DNA of 64,000 nt. Source: Luteolibacter flavescens. GTDB lineage: Bacteria > Verrucomicrobiota > Verrucomicrobiia > Verrucomicrobiales > Akkermansiaceae. Location: NCBI RefSeq assembly GCF_025950085.1, contig NZ_JAPDDS010000001.1, positions 372,001 through 436,000 of the forward strand, read 5' to 3'. This document shows, in pieces, positions 43,733 to 53,700 of this stretch; positions within the stretch are counted from its first letter, which is position 1, and every line of letters begins with the position of its first letter. The translations under genes were made by a program, and so were the position numbers. Under the pieces are notes generated by a model. The model worked only from the letters and a program-made list of their open reading frames with translations, did no database searches and was not told the DNA's origin.

Positions 43733-43800
43733 GCAAGTGCCATCCGGGGGACATGCTACACCCACGGTGAGGATTGTTTGAAACTCCTGACTATCCATCC

Positions 43801-45759
43801 ATGAGAATCGATATCGTCACCGATACCTTTGCCCCGGACGTGAATGGCGTGGCCATGACCCTTGGTCGGCTTTGCGATGGCCTGCGCCGCCGCGGCCACC
43901 TCGTCCATGTCATCCGCACCGGCGAGGGCGGGGGACGCGGCGAAACCATCGCCCCCTCGGTATCACTCCCCGGCTACAAGGAAGTGCGAGTCGGCCTGCC
44001 CGGCTCCTTCAAGCTCCGCAAGCGCTGGATGAAGCGCCGCCCGGATGCGATCTACGTGGCAACGGAAAGCCCGCTCGGCATCTCAGCGATCAAGACGGCG
44101 AATGCCCTGGAGATCCCGGTGGCCACGGGATTCCACACGAATTTCCACCAATACATGGAGCAGTATCGCCTCGGGGGCCTCCAGCCCGCGGCGATGGCCT
44201 ATCTCAAGAAAGTCCACAGCCGCGCGAATCTCACCATGGCACCTACCCGCGATGTGGTGGACATGCTACTGCGCGAGGGATTCCAGAATGTCCGCCTGCT
44301 CGGCCGCGGCGTGGATACCGAGCTTTTTCATCCTGCCAAGCGCGACGCCGAACTGCGCGCCTCATGGGGCGCACGCGATGGCTCGCCGGTCGCGATCATC
44401 GTGGGCCGCGTGGCCGCGGAGAAGAATCTGGCGTTTGCCATGGAGTGCTTCCGGAAGATGCGCGAGCGCATGCCGGACCTCGCCTGCGTGGTCGTGGGCG
44501 ACGGGCCGATCCGTGAGAAGCTCCAGGCGGAGCACACCTTCGTTCACTTCGCCGGGGTGCAGACCGGCGAGAATCTCGCCCGCCACTATGCCTCGGCGGA
44601 CATCCTGCTTTTCCCAAGCGAGACGGAGACCTTTGGCAATGTCCTCCTCGAAGGAATGGCAAGCGGACTGGTAACGGTGAGCCATGACTACGCTGCCTCC
44701 GGTCGCCACGTGATCCACGGCGGCAATGGCCTCAAGGCACCGAAGGGGGATCGCGAGGCGTACCTGGCCGAGTGCTTCACCGCGCTGGACCGCTGGCGTG
44801 ACAGTGCCTTCCGCGACGAGGCGCGCGCAACCACCGACAGCCTCGGCTGGGATCAAGTGGTGGAGTCCTTCGAAAATCACCTGCAGGAAGCCTGCGAGGC
44901 CCGCGGCCCGGTGACGCTCACGCTGAAGGAAAAGAGCAAGCGCCCCAAGCGGAACTTCCGCACCATCTTCATCTCGGACGTCCACCTCGGCACCGAGGAT
45001 GCGAAGGTCCACGAGGTGATCGATTTCCTGAAGCACACGCGCTGCGAGAAGCTGGTGCTGAATGGCGATATCATCGACGGCTGGGCCCTCAAGCGCGGTG
45101 CGAAGTGGCGCAAGCGCCACAGCCGCTTCATCCGCACGGTGCTGAAGAAGATGGAGAAGGACGACACCGAGGTCATCTACCTGCGCGGCAATCACGATGA
45201 CATCCTCGACCGCTTCCTTCCGCTTGCCTTTGGCAAGATGCAGTTCGTGAAAGAGCACATCCACGTCGGCGTCGATGCGAAGCGCTACCTCGTGGTCCAC
45301 GGCGATGGCTTCGACAGCGTCTCGACCAATCACAAGTGGGTCGCAGTGATCGGCGCGGTGGGCTACGACCTGCTGCTGAAGGTGAACCGCGTCTATAACA
45401 AGTATCGCGCTTGGCGCGGGAAGGAATACTACTCCGTCAGCAAGGCGATCAAAGCGAAGGTGAAGTCCGCCGTGAGCTTCGTCGGCGAATACGAGCAGCA
45501 GCTCCAGGAACTGGCCCGGACGAAGAACTGCGACGGCATCATTTGCGGGCACATCCACACGCCCGAGGACAAGCAGGTCGGCGAGATCCGCTATCTGAAT
45601 TCCGGAGACTGGGTGGAAAGCCTGACCGCCATCGTGGAGCACCACGACGGACGCCTCGAACTCATCCGCCACGCCGAATTCATGGCCGAGCTTGCCTCGG
45701 AAGTCCGGCCCGCCCGCGGGGCAGCCGCCAATGTCATCGAGATGGAGCTTTCGGCCTGA
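43801..45759 (+). CDS. Fused GT4 glycosyltransferase and LpxH-like metallophosphoesterase
   Basis: This 652-residue two-domain protein has at residues ~1-375 a GT-B glycosyltransferase of family 4: MRIDIVTDTFAPDVNGVAMTL, ATGFHTNFHQY, IVGRVAAEKNL and the donor-binding EX7E region SETETFGNVLLEGMASG. It resembles GDP-mannose-dependent MgtA-type enzymes. From ~393 a metallophosphoesterase follows with FISDVHLGTED, LNGDIIDGW, RGNHDD, VVHGDGFD and GHIHTPED, the UDP-2,3-diacylglucosamine hydrolase/YbbF-like set. All metal ligands look present. The two activities probably act in sequence on a glycolipid at the inner membrane. The ATG at 43801 begins the Rossmann strand directly. Confidence 0.9.
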   Translation: MRIDIVTDTFAPDVNGVAMTLGRLCDGLRRRGHLVHVIRTGEGGGRGETIAPSVSLPGYKEVRVGLPGSFKLRKRWMKRRPDAIYVATESPLGISAIKTANALEIPVATGFHTNFHQYMEQYRLGGLQPAAMAYLKKVHSRANLTMAPTRDVVDMLLREGFQNVRLLGRGVDTELFHPAKRDAELRASWGARDGSPVAIIVGRVAAEKNLAFAMECFRKMRERMPDLACVVVGDGPIREKLQAEHTFVHFAGVQTGENLARHYASADILLFPSETETFGNVLLEGMASGLVTVSHDYAASGRHVIHGGNGLKAPKGDREAYLAECFTALDRWRDSAFRDEARATTDSLGWDQVVESFENHLQEACEARGPVTLTLKEKSKRPKRNFRTIFISDVHLGTEDAKVHEVIDFLKHTRCEKLVLNGDIIDGWALKRGAKWRKRHSRFIRTVLKKMEKDDTEVIYLRGNHDDILDRFLPLAFGKMQFVKEHIHVGVDAKRYLVVHGDGFDSVSTNHKWVAVIGAVGYDLLLKVNRVYNKYRAWRGKEYYSVSKAIKAKVKSAVSFVGEYEQQLQELARTKNCDGIICGHIHTPEDKQVGEIRYLNSGDWVESLTAIVEHHDGRLELIRHAEFMAELASEVRPARGAAANVIEMELSA

Positions 45760-45822
45760 ATCCAGCCGCCAGCCGACTGCGTGCTTGTCGCGTCTACGGG
45801 TGACCTGTAGCAAACTCCACTG

Positions 45823-47220
45823 ATGGAGTTGTCGCCTGCTACCCGGTTTTCGTTTTACCACCGCCTGCTCCTGGCGGTGGTGTCCGGCGGGCTCTATGCC
45901 CTGGCGTATCCGCCGCTCGGGTGGAGGTGGCTGGTGGTGCCGGGATTGGTCGGCTTGCTGGTTGCCCTCCACGATCAGAAGGGATCGCGGGCACGGGTGC
46001 TGGGCCTGCTTCACGGCATGATGGTCTTCGCCGTCGGCTTGTCGTGGCTCTATCAGCTCTTTTCCCTTTATGCGATCGTCCTGTGGATCATTCTCGCGGT
46101 CTTCACCGCGGCATTTGCGCATTTCCAGGGCCTCGCCACGGCTCGTGGCTTGAAAGGATGGCACCTTGCCGTCTTCACCGCATTCAATTGGGGCGGCTGG
46201 GAGTTCATCCGTTCGGAGCTCTTTCCGCTCAAGTTCCCATGGTTCAGCGCGGGCCTGTCCATCGGGCCGAATGCCCTGCTGCCATGGATCGGCGTCTATG
46301 GGGTGGGGGTGATCGTCATCCTCGCGGCAGCGCTTCTTTCGCGGAAGCATTGGAAAGGCGCGGCATCCGTGTTCGCACTTCTGCTCGCGGCGTGCTTGCT
46401 TCCCTCGCGGCATCAGACACCCGGCGCGGAAGATCCCGCCGCAGTGAAGGTCGGCGGTGTGCAGTTGGAAAACGTCACGATCCATGACTTCATCCCGGCA
46501 ACGGAATCACTCCCTGGGGACGTACGTTTCGTGGCGTGGCCGGAATACGCGCTGCCCTATGACGTGCAGGCCTACCCGCCGGACTGGAAGCTCCTCCAGC
46601 AATTCTGCCGCGACCGCGACATCACCCTGACCCTCGGCACCCAGCGTCGCGAACCGGACGGCGTGACATGGCGGAATATCGCCCTGACCCTCGATCCCGA
46701 CGGCCCGCGCGGTGAGCACACCAAGGCCCACCCGGTGCATTTCTTCGACGACGGGATCGCCGGGAAATCAGCCATGCCGATCGACACGCGCCATGGCAAG
46801 GTCGGCACGCCGGTGTGCTTTGATTGCGATTACGAGGGTGTGACCCGCCGCATGACCGCCGCGGGCGCTGAAATGTTTGTCGTCCCGGTGATGGATGCGA
46901 AAGCCTGGACTGCCCGCCAGCATGACCAGCATGCGGAATTGATGCGTATCCGGGCCTGCGAGAATGGCCGGTGGATGTTCATCTGCGCGACTTCCGGGGT
47001 CTCCCAGGTCATCGACCCGCATGGCCACATCCACGGACGCCTTGGCGCGATGGAGGAGGGGACCCTCACCGGCACGCTGCGCAGGGAGTCGGGGCTCACC
47101 TTCTACACCCGCCTCGGCTGGCTGACCCCGTGGATCGTCCTCGGCATCGCCGCCGTTTCCTGGATTTCGCTGATCTGGACAAAGCGCCGCGGCAAGGTCG
47201 CGGAGACTGCACCCGCCTGA
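45823..47220 (+). CDS. lnt: Apolipoprotein N-acyltransferase
   Basis: Lnt adds the third acyl chain to lipoproteins at the inner membrane. This 465-residue protein has six or so N-terminal helices (about residues 15-190), with WEFIRSELFPLKFPW typical of the membrane part. A periplasmic nitrilase domain follows with the Glu-Lys-Cys triad: Glu241 in AWPEYALP, Lys301 in HTKAHPVHFFD and Cys332 in GTPVCFDCDYEGVTR. A last helix at ~435-455 closes it. It is somewhat divergent from E. coli Lnt (512 aa), so a narrower nitrilase role is possible. The presence of several lipoproteins in the window fits. Confidence 0.85.
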   Translation: MELSPATRFSFYHRLLLAVVSGGLYALAYPPLGWRWLVVPGLVGLLVALHDQKGSRARVLGLLHGMMVFAVGLSWLYQLFSLYAIVLWIILAVFTAAFAHFQGLATARGLKGWHLAVFTAFNWGGWEFIRSELFPLKFPWFSAGLSIGPNALLPWIGVYGVGVIVILAAALLSRKHWKGAASVFALLLAACLLPSRHQTPGAEDPAAVKVGGVQLENVTIHDFIPATESLPGDVRFVAWPEYALPYDVQAYPPDWKLLQQFCRDRDITLTLGTQRREPDGVTWRNIALTLDPDGPRGEHTKAHPVHFFDDGIAGKSAMPIDTRHGKVGTPVCFDCDYEGVTRRMTAAGAEMFVVPVMDAKAWTARQHDQHAELMRIRACENGRWMFICATSGVSQVIDPHGHIHGRLGAMEEGTLTGTLRRESGLTFYTRLGWLTPWIVLGIAAVSWISLIWTKRRGKVAETAPA

Positions 47221-47305
47221 CCAGAATTCAGCCGGGTGAAGGAAGCTGTCACCCATCCCCATTCCCGCACTGGACGGCCACCGGGCGGGATGTCATGTAG
47301 CGGGC

Positions 47306-48592
47306 ATGTCCGACGTGCTCTTGATCCGCCAGGTCCGTGTGGTTTCCGAAGATTCGCCCGCCTTTGTCGAAGCCGACGTGCGGGTGGAAAAGGGGATCAT
47401 CACCGCCGTGGCGGCAGGACTCCCCGTGCCGGAGGGTGCCAGGGTCATCGAGGGCAAGGGCCGCCTGCTGATGCCGGCGATGTTTGACGCCCACGTGCAT
47501 TTCCGCGAGCCGGGGTTCGAGGCGAAGGAAGATATCGCCAGCGGCACCGAGGCCGCGATCAATGGCGGCATCACCGGCGTGGTGATGATGCCGAATACCT
47601 CGCCCGCCATCGACTCGGCCGCAGTGGTAAAGATGCTCTACGACAAGGCAAAGGCCGTCTCCCGCATCCCGGTCTACACCTCCGGCTGCATCACGAAGGG
47701 CCGCCAGGGGAAGGAACTCGCCGCCATCGATGGCATGCGCGCGCTCGGCGTGAAGATGCTCACCGACGACGGCGATGGCGTGGGCGATCCCGCCGTGCTC
47801 TACCGCGCCATGCAGTATGCCAGCGAGTTTGGCATGTTTTTCGCCAGCCACTGCGAGGTCCACGAGCTTGCCGGCCCGCGCGCGCTGAATGACGGCCCCA
47901 TGGCCTACAAGCTCGGCATCAAGGGCAGCCCGGCCTGCGCCGAGGAAATCATGATCGACCGCGATATCCGCCTGGCCCACGCCACCGGAGCGCACATCCA
48001 CATCCAGCACGTCTCCAGCAAGCTCGGCATGGAGACCATCCGCTGGTGGAAGGAGCGCGGCGACGTGAAGGTCACCGCCGAGGTCGCCCCGCATCACCTG
48101 ATGTTCCGCGACGAGGACATCGGGAACTACGACACCCACTACAAGATGAACCCGCCGCTGCGCACGGCGGAGGACAATGCGGCCCTGCTCGAGGGGCTGA
48201 AGACCGGCGTCTTCGACCTGCTGGCCACGGACCACGCTCCGCACACGCCTTTCGAAAAGGCGCAGGATTTCACCAGCGCGCCGAATGGCATCACCGGCCT
48301 GGAAACGGCGCTCGTCTCGATGTTCGACCGCTACATTACCACCGGGGCACTGACTTGGGACGTGCTGGTGAAGCGCTACTCCTCCGAGCCACGACGCCTC
48401 ATGGGCCTGGAGCCCGTGCCGGTGGCGGAAGGAAAGCCGGCCGATTTCATCCTCTTCGACCCCGAGGGCAGCACGACCTTCTCGGTCGAATTCATGAAGT
48501 CGAAGAGCCGCAACACGCCCTTCCTCGACAAGACGCTCAAGGGCAGCATCGATCTCGTCGTGCTCGGCAGCGAGGTCCTGCTGGAGCGCTGA
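47306..48592 (+). CDS. pyrC: Dihydroorotase
   Basis: This zinc amidohydrolase of pyrimidine synthesis converts carbamoyl aspartate to dihydroorotate. The 428-residue chain is type I (PyrC of the Bacillus kind). It has the metal-site FDAHVHFREPGFEAKEDIASGTEAA, the GGITGVVMMPNTSPAIDS segment, HIQHVSSKLGMETI, APHHLMFRDEDI and the catalytic Asp in LLATDHAPHTPFEK. The substrate-binding GVKMLTDDGDGV loop is conserved. The preceding 85 bases are an ordinary spacer; no attenuator or pyrB gene is adjacent. Confidence 0.93.
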   Translation: MSDVLLIRQVRVVSEDSPAFVEADVRVEKGIITAVAAGLPVPEGARVIEGKGRLLMPAMFDAHVHFREPGFEAKEDIASGTEAAINGGITGVVMMPNTSPAIDSAAVVKMLYDKAKAVSRIPVYTSGCITKGRQGKELAAIDGMRALGVKMLTDDGDGVGDPAVLYRAMQYASEFGMFFASHCEVHELAGPRALNDGPMAYKLGIKGSPACAEEIMIDRDIRLAHATGAHIHIQHVSSKLGMETIRWWKERGDVKVTAEVAPHHLMFRDEDIGNYDTHYKMNPPLRTAEDNAALLEGLKTGVFDLLATDHAPHTPFEKAQDFTSAPNGITGLETALVSMFDRYITTGALTWDVLVKRYSSEPRRLMGLEPVPVAEGKPADFILFDPEGSTTFSVEFMKSKSRNTPFLDKTLKGSIDLVVLGSEVLLER

Positions 48593-48616
48593 CCGGTCCG
48601 CAGCGGAGACGGTTTT

Positions 48617-48640
48617 GTTCAGCGGGACGGGCCGCTGAAC
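48617..48640. repeat. Hairpin at the convergent ends of pyrC and the small membrane protein gene
   Basis: A 9-bp perfect stem GTTCAGCGG (48617-48625) / CCGCTGAAC (48632-48640) lies 24 bases after the pyrC stop. It covers the last codons and stop of the convergent gene. On the plus strand a TTTT run precedes it rather than follows it, so it is not a classic plus-strand terminator. Confidence 0.5.
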
Positions 48641-48915
48641 GTGATGGCGGTGCCGAATCGCACCACGATGAAAACCGTGGCGACGATGAAGGCATGCGGC
48701 CAGCGCAGGTAGCAGAACTGCCGCACCGCCCACGCCGCCAGCCCGAAGCCGACGAGTAGCGCCAGGATTCCCAGGAAGTAGGACGAGAATGCCGTGATGA
48801 TCGTCACGCCAAAGGCGATCAGGAAGGTGCGGACCAGCGACGTGTCCGCCTCATGACGGGCGATGAGCCACATCGTGAATGACATGACCAGGGCGGAGAT
48901 GAGGGCTGAGATCAT
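48619..48915 (-). CDS. Small membrane protein of unknown function
   Basis: This 98-residue protein has three likely transmembrane helices (about 4-19, 29-63 as one long or two short helices, 74-91) and few charged residues. It reads MISALISALVMSFTMWLIARHEADTS at the start and has conserved-looking small residues in the middle helix (FGVTIITAFSSYFLGILALLVGFG). No family is recognised. It follows the C26-peptidase gene by 36 bases on the same strand and may be co-transcribed. A hairpin overlaps its 3' end. Confidence 0.6.
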   Translation of the reverse strand: MISALISALVMSFTMWLIARHEADTSLVRTFLIAFGVTIITAFSSYFLGILALLVGFGLAAWAVRQFCYLRWPHAFIVATVFIVVRFGTAITFSGPSR

Positions 48916-48951
48916 GAAATCGGGAGGGAAGGAGGCGAGGGGAGTCTCCGG

Positions 48952-49710
48952 TCACTCGCCCTTGCTTGTCGATGCCTCGACGAATGCCTTCAGCAGTCGC
49001 GCCTGACGGCCGTCGGTGGGCAGCATCTTTTCCGGGTGCCACTGGACGCCGATGAGGAAGCGCCCGGGATCGGTGGTTTCCGTCGCCTCGATCACGCCGT
49101 CCGCCCCGCGGGCCACCACACGCAGGCCCTTGCCCACGGCATCGACCGACTGGTGATGCCAGGAATTCACCTCGAAGGAGGCGTCGCCATAGATCCCGAG
49201 GAGCTTCGAGCCCGGCTCCAGCGTCACCTCGTGGGTCGTCCCGCGATGATTGCCGCCTTTCTCGGACGGGATGTCCTGCACCAGCGAACCGCCGTGGAGG
49301 ACATTGATCCACTGGCTGCCCAGGCAGATGCCGAGCAGGGGCTTCTTGCTCTTCTCGATCCACGCCTTGCCCAGCGCCTTCTCGAAGTGGAAGCGTTTGT
49401 CATCCAGCACCTCGACCGTCTCGTGCTGTTCCTCGCCATATTCCGACGGCGGGATATCTGCACCGCCCGGCAACAACAGCCCGTCCAGCTTCCGTAAATA
49501 GCCTGCGATCAAAACGGGATCCGCCTCATGATTCGGCAAGATCACCGGAATCCCACCCGCATCCCGCACCGCCTTCACATACGCCTCACCATTCACACTC
49601 GCGATCCCGATCAACGGCGCATCCGGGGACAACGGGGGAACTTCCTCGGCACGAACTCCGAGGAAGAAGGGAATTGTAACAAGTAGGGAAAGGCATGCGC
49701 TGCGAGTCAT
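48952..49710 (-). CDS. Exported class I glutamine amidotransferase-like hydrolase (peptidase C26)
   Basis: This 252-residue protein of the gamma-glutamyl-gamma-aminobutyrate hydrolase (PuuD-like) family has the triad Cys129 in [17 protein letters not shown] and His225/Glu227 in GVQWHPEKM. The oxyanion region is [19 protein letters not shown]. Unlike most relatives it begins with a signal peptide ([23 protein letters not shown]), so it acts outside the cytoplasm, perhaps on gamma-glutamyl compounds. The start ATG at 49710 is followed by a normal signal peptide length. Confidence 0.85.
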   Translation of the reverse strand: MTRSACLSLLVTIPFFLGVRAEEVPPLSPDAPLIGIASVNGEAYVKAVRDAGGIPVILPNHEADPVLIAGYLRKLDGLLLPGGADIPPSEYGEEQHETVEVLDDKRFHFEKALGKAWIEKSKKPLLGICLGSQWINVLHGGSLVQDIPSEKGGNHRGTTHEVTLEPGSKLLGIYGDASFEVNSWHHQSVDAVGKGLRVVARGADGVIEATETTDPGRFLIGVQWHPEKMLPTDGRQARLLKAFVEASTSKGE

Positions 49711-49782
49711 GGGGGGAGATCACAATGAATAATCGGGGAGAGATCCAGCGACGAAACCGTAGCAAAGCTGGCGAACCGGCAG

Positions 49783-50571
49783 CTACTCACTAACTTCGCC
49801 TTTATAGGGATCTTCCGAATTTTTCGTTACACTGCCCCAGCGGCTTCGGAATTGAGCATTGAGTTCTTGAAGGATATGCCCGATCCGAGTGCCTACCAAA
49901 ATATGAGATTTTTCGTGATGTTCGGTAATGATTGCAGCGAGGCGAGGACACCCGTGTTCGTCCGTGGCGAATATAGCCCCGCCACTGGTGCCGTTCATAA
50001 GACAGATTTCTCTGCGGTGGCCAGTTTGAGAATCGACAAATCCCTTTCTTCGATTGAACGCCACGAAGAGATGGCTGTTCGTTGAATAAGCTCCCTTCAG
50101 GCGGCGACTCTCGCTGACCACAGACGCCTTAACCGAAAGGGTTTCATTTTCAACACCGGGCCCTGACAATCGACCTTTCTTCGCTGGATATCCTTCGACA
50201 AAGACCTCTGTTCCTTCTGGATATGTTTCAACATCGTGCAGATCGAGTGGGCTTAGAAATGTGAATGCTCCTTCGACTGAGCTCGCAGATTCTGAATCGA
50301 GAATGAACCCTCCGAAGTCGTAAGTGTCTTTTCCTATTTCTCCTTCGCTAGGATTCCGCCAAAACGCGACGCCATTAGGTCTGAACAGCCCACGGCTTCC
50401 GGGAATCATGGGAACGTAGAGCTTCGTGAAAAACGCCATCACATGAGCAGCGGTGAGGAGGACATGCTCAAATTGGTCGGCAATCAGAACACCGCTCCCG
50501 ATCTGGATAGGACGCTTTGAGTCTGGGGGAAGTGCCCATATCGGAACGATGCAGTTGGATCTGAAGGCCAT
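49783..50571 (-). CDS. Trypsin-like serine protease domain protein without signal peptide
   Basis: This 262-residue protein has a trypsin-like fold with probable triad His43 in LLTAAHVMAFF, Asp85 in TYDFGGFILD and Ser196 in MNGTSGGAIFATDEHG. No signal peptide or transmembrane segment is visible, so it is probably cytoplasmic. The base composition is markedly less GC-rich than its neighbours, with frequent A/T-ending codons, which suggests recent acquisition. It lies downstream of the SWIM/SNF2 helicase gene on the same strand, separated by 166 bases with their own palindrome. Intracellular trypsin-like domains occur in some defence modules, but nothing here proves that. Confidence 0.7.
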   Translation of the reverse strand: MAFRSNCIVPIWALPPDSKRPIQIGSGVLIADQFEHVLLTAAHVMAFFTKLYVPMIPGSRGLFRPNGVAFWRNPSEGEIGKDTYDFGGFILDSESASSVEGAFTFLSPLDLHDVETYPEGTEVFVEGYPAKKGRLSGPGVENETLSVKASVVSESRRLKGAYSTNSHLFVAFNRRKGFVDSQTGHRREICLMNGTSGGAIFATDEHGCPRLAAIITEHHEKSHILVGTRIGHILQELNAQFRSRWGSVTKNSEDPYKGEVSE

Positions 50572-50647
50572 TTGGGTTCCTCGAAACGGGGCGAGTGGGC
50601 TGAGATCAGCTCAAGCGAGCAGGAATGTCAAGATTTTTAATTCCGCA

Positions 50648-50662
50648 TTACATACATTGTAA
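50648..50662. promoter_or_regulatory. Inverted repeat TTACATACATTGTAA upstream of the protease gene
   Basis: TTACA-N5-TGTAA is symmetrical around 50655, in an AT-rich stretch 77 bases upstream of the protease start. It is a candidate operator or part of a promoter; TGTCAA at 50627-50632 reads TTGACA on the minus strand. Weak evidence. Confidence 0.35.
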
Positions 50663-50737
50663 CAAGTAATTAATGGGGTTGCTCGGAACGCTCAGACTGC
50701 GCGCGGGCTTTGCTGAGTGGTGCCTTTCGAGGGCCCG

Positions 50738-53700
50738 TCACCGAAGCAGTCCCTCCAGATCTCCACTCGTCCAGTTGGTTGGCGGGTTATCTTCGGTATC
50801 GCCGGTGGTGGCGTCAATGAGGGCTCGTTTCTTGTCCTGCATGCGGCGGACGCGTTCCTCGACGGTGTCGCGGGTCATGAGTCGGTAAACAGTCACGGGC
50901 CGGGTCTGGCCGATCCGGTGGGCTCGGTCGGTGGCTTGGGCTTCGACGGCCGGGTTCCACCACGGGTCCAGATGGACGACGGTGTCCGCAGCGGTCAGGT
51001 TCAGGCCGAAGCCGCCGGCCTTGAGGCTGATCAGGAAGACCGCCGGACCGGCCTCGGACTGGAATGCATCCACCAGCGATTGCCGGTTCCGGGTGCTGCC
51101 GTCGAGGCAAAGCACCTTCCCGTAGCCGGATTTCAATCGCTCCTCAATCCTTCGTAAATTCTTGGCGAATTGACTGAATACCAGCGTTTTTCCTGAGTTG
51201 TCAGAGCGCTCGCCGAGCAACTCAAGCAAACGATCGATTTTAACAGCGCTTGACTCCTTCCGCCCCGGCAGCTCCAGCAGCCCTGGATCCACGCAAGTCT
51301 GCCGCAACCGTAGCAGCAGCGTCAGTAAATGCATACGTCCAGCGCCCTCGCCTTGCTGGTCGCGGATGCGCTCCAGCTCGTCCAAGCCCGACCTCGCGAG
51401 GCTCGCATAGAGAGCTGCTTGGTCGTCGGCCAAGGTCAACCACTCGTCGATCTCGATCTTGTCAGGCAGATCCTTGGCGACCTGCTCCTTGGTCCGCCGC
51501 AGGACATACGGCGAGATCCGCAGTCGCAGCCGCTCCATCAGCCCCGCGGAAGCCTTAGGGTCGGTCGAGGTGTCGTCGTAGCGCTCCTTAAAATCCTTTC
51601 GGTCGCCCAGATAGCCGGGCGCAATGAACCGGAAGATAGCCCAGAGATCCTGGACCCGGTTCTCGATCGGCGTGCCGGTCAGAGCGATTCGTCCGCCAGC
51701 CTGAATCTTCGCGAGAGCCTTGCTTGTCTCCGCATCCGGGTTTCGCAGCAGGCTCGCCTCGTCCGCCACCAGCACGCTGTATTCCCTCTGGAGGTGGAAC
51801 GCCAGATCCCGGACCAAGGTTCCATAACTTGTGACAACAATATCCGCCCCCGGAACCTGCTCGCGCAACCGGTCCCGGCCGGAGCCATGGAATTCGAGGC
51901 ATTTCAAACCCGGCGCGAACTTCTCGAACTCCGCCCGCCAGTTCCCCAAGAGCGACGTAGGCGCCACCACGAGAGCCGGAGTCTTCGGGGGGCTCTCCAG
52001 TCGCTTCAAGTGGTTGATGGAAGCGATTGTTTGCAGAGTCTTCCCTAGTCCCATCTCATCAGCAAGGAGCGCACCTCCAAGGCGTTTCAAGCGATCCGCG
52101 AGCCATGAAGATCCGAGTGTTTGATACGGACGCAATTCAGCTCGAATCCCTTCGTTTGAAATTTGATCAATTTCGGAAGATTGATCACTTGTAATTCGCG
52201 ATTTACTTAGTTTTTCACGTAAATTCTGGAATAGGATTCCAGCCGCCCCGGAAAGCCGGATTTCTTCATCCGGTCGGCCAATTCCCAGCTCTGAAACCAA
52301 CGGTTGCACCAGTTCCTCGCAGTCACGGCTGAAGACCAGCTCGGCACCGCTCTTCAGGGTGGCCCGGCGCTTCCCGCTGCCCAGCAGGCGCCGCATTTCC
52401 GGCCCTGGAATCTTCTGCCCCCCGGTGGTCTGGAACGACAATTCAAACGCCAGCGAAGAACCGAAGTCGGCTTTCTGCTCGATCTCCGGGCGGACGACAT
52501 GGACCCGCTTGAGCACCTCGGCAAGCCGATCCCCTTCCCTCACCGTCCATCGCTGGCGGAGTCCGGGGAGATCATCGGCGACGAAGGCGAGGATGGCATC
52601 GCGTCCCCGCATCTGGAACCGGGCGCGGCGCTGCCCGGGATCGAATCCGGCGACGATCAGCAGGTGTCGGGCGGCTTCCTCCGAGTCGAGTTGGCGGGTC
52701 TGCAGGTGACCATCCGGCGCAATGGCGGGCAGGCCGGGCAGATCGTCTCCGGGGTCCGGAAGAGCCCGGGGCGAGAGACCCGGGTAGCGGACGGAGAGCG
52801 TGGCATCGAGCGAATCCAGCGATCCATCCAGATCCAGCACGAAGTCCGGTGCGGCGCTGGCGAAGCGCAAGTCGCCGAGCCACCCCAAATGAGGCGCTTC
52901 AAACAAGTCGAGCCAAGCATCCAGATCCGCAAGAAATTCGGTGGCGAGAAGCCGGAGTTTTCCCTGGCCAGCCAACGCACCCACCCGCTCCAGCCAACCC
53001 GATCGTCCCGAAGCAGCGGGCAACCGGACCGCGGCAGACCGGGTGACGAAGGCGGGACTCGCCCCCCAGCGGACAAGCTTCCGGCGGGTTTCGCTGGGAT
53101 CGAGTGACAAGAAAACCTGTGAGCCCTCCAGCCGGCTATCGCCAAGGCGGAGAGGCGGACCGGGGTCCGGATCCAGCCGGAAAGGGCCGGGCCGCCCCTC
53201 GATCTCGATCCGGGGGTGCCCGGCGATACGGTCGAGCAACGCCGCGGCATCGTCCCCGGCCAAGCGAAGTGCGAGCACTCCACCCTCGGCGGACTGACCC
53301 CGATCGGCCAACCAGGCGGTCAGCGCGATGTCCGACGGGGTGACAATATCGCCGCTCGCCGGGACAAGCCGGACCGAGAGCTTGCCCTCCAGCCACTCGG
53401 ACTCCAGGCGCGGGGAAAGCCGGATTTGCCAGGCGACAGGAGTGATCGGCGCGGCGGGTTTTGCAGGAGTCGTTGCAGGCCCGGATGCTTTCTTAGTGGC
53501 GATGGACGATAGGAGGACAGCCACCGCATGCGCGCAGACACCGCCTGTGGCCCGATATTCCGGACAGCCGCACTGCACGCCGACATCGCTCGGCCCGTTG
53601 ATTTTGACGATGGGACGGAGCGATAACTTGCCCTCCCGCATCGTGCCTTGGATGAGATTTCCATCGGCGGAACGCTTGAGACCGGCGACCAGATTTTGAT

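Noticed and set aside
44362..46485. 707-codon minus-strand frame
   Set aside because: It is antisense to the glycosyltransferase-phosphatase and lnt genes, both with full catalytic motifs.
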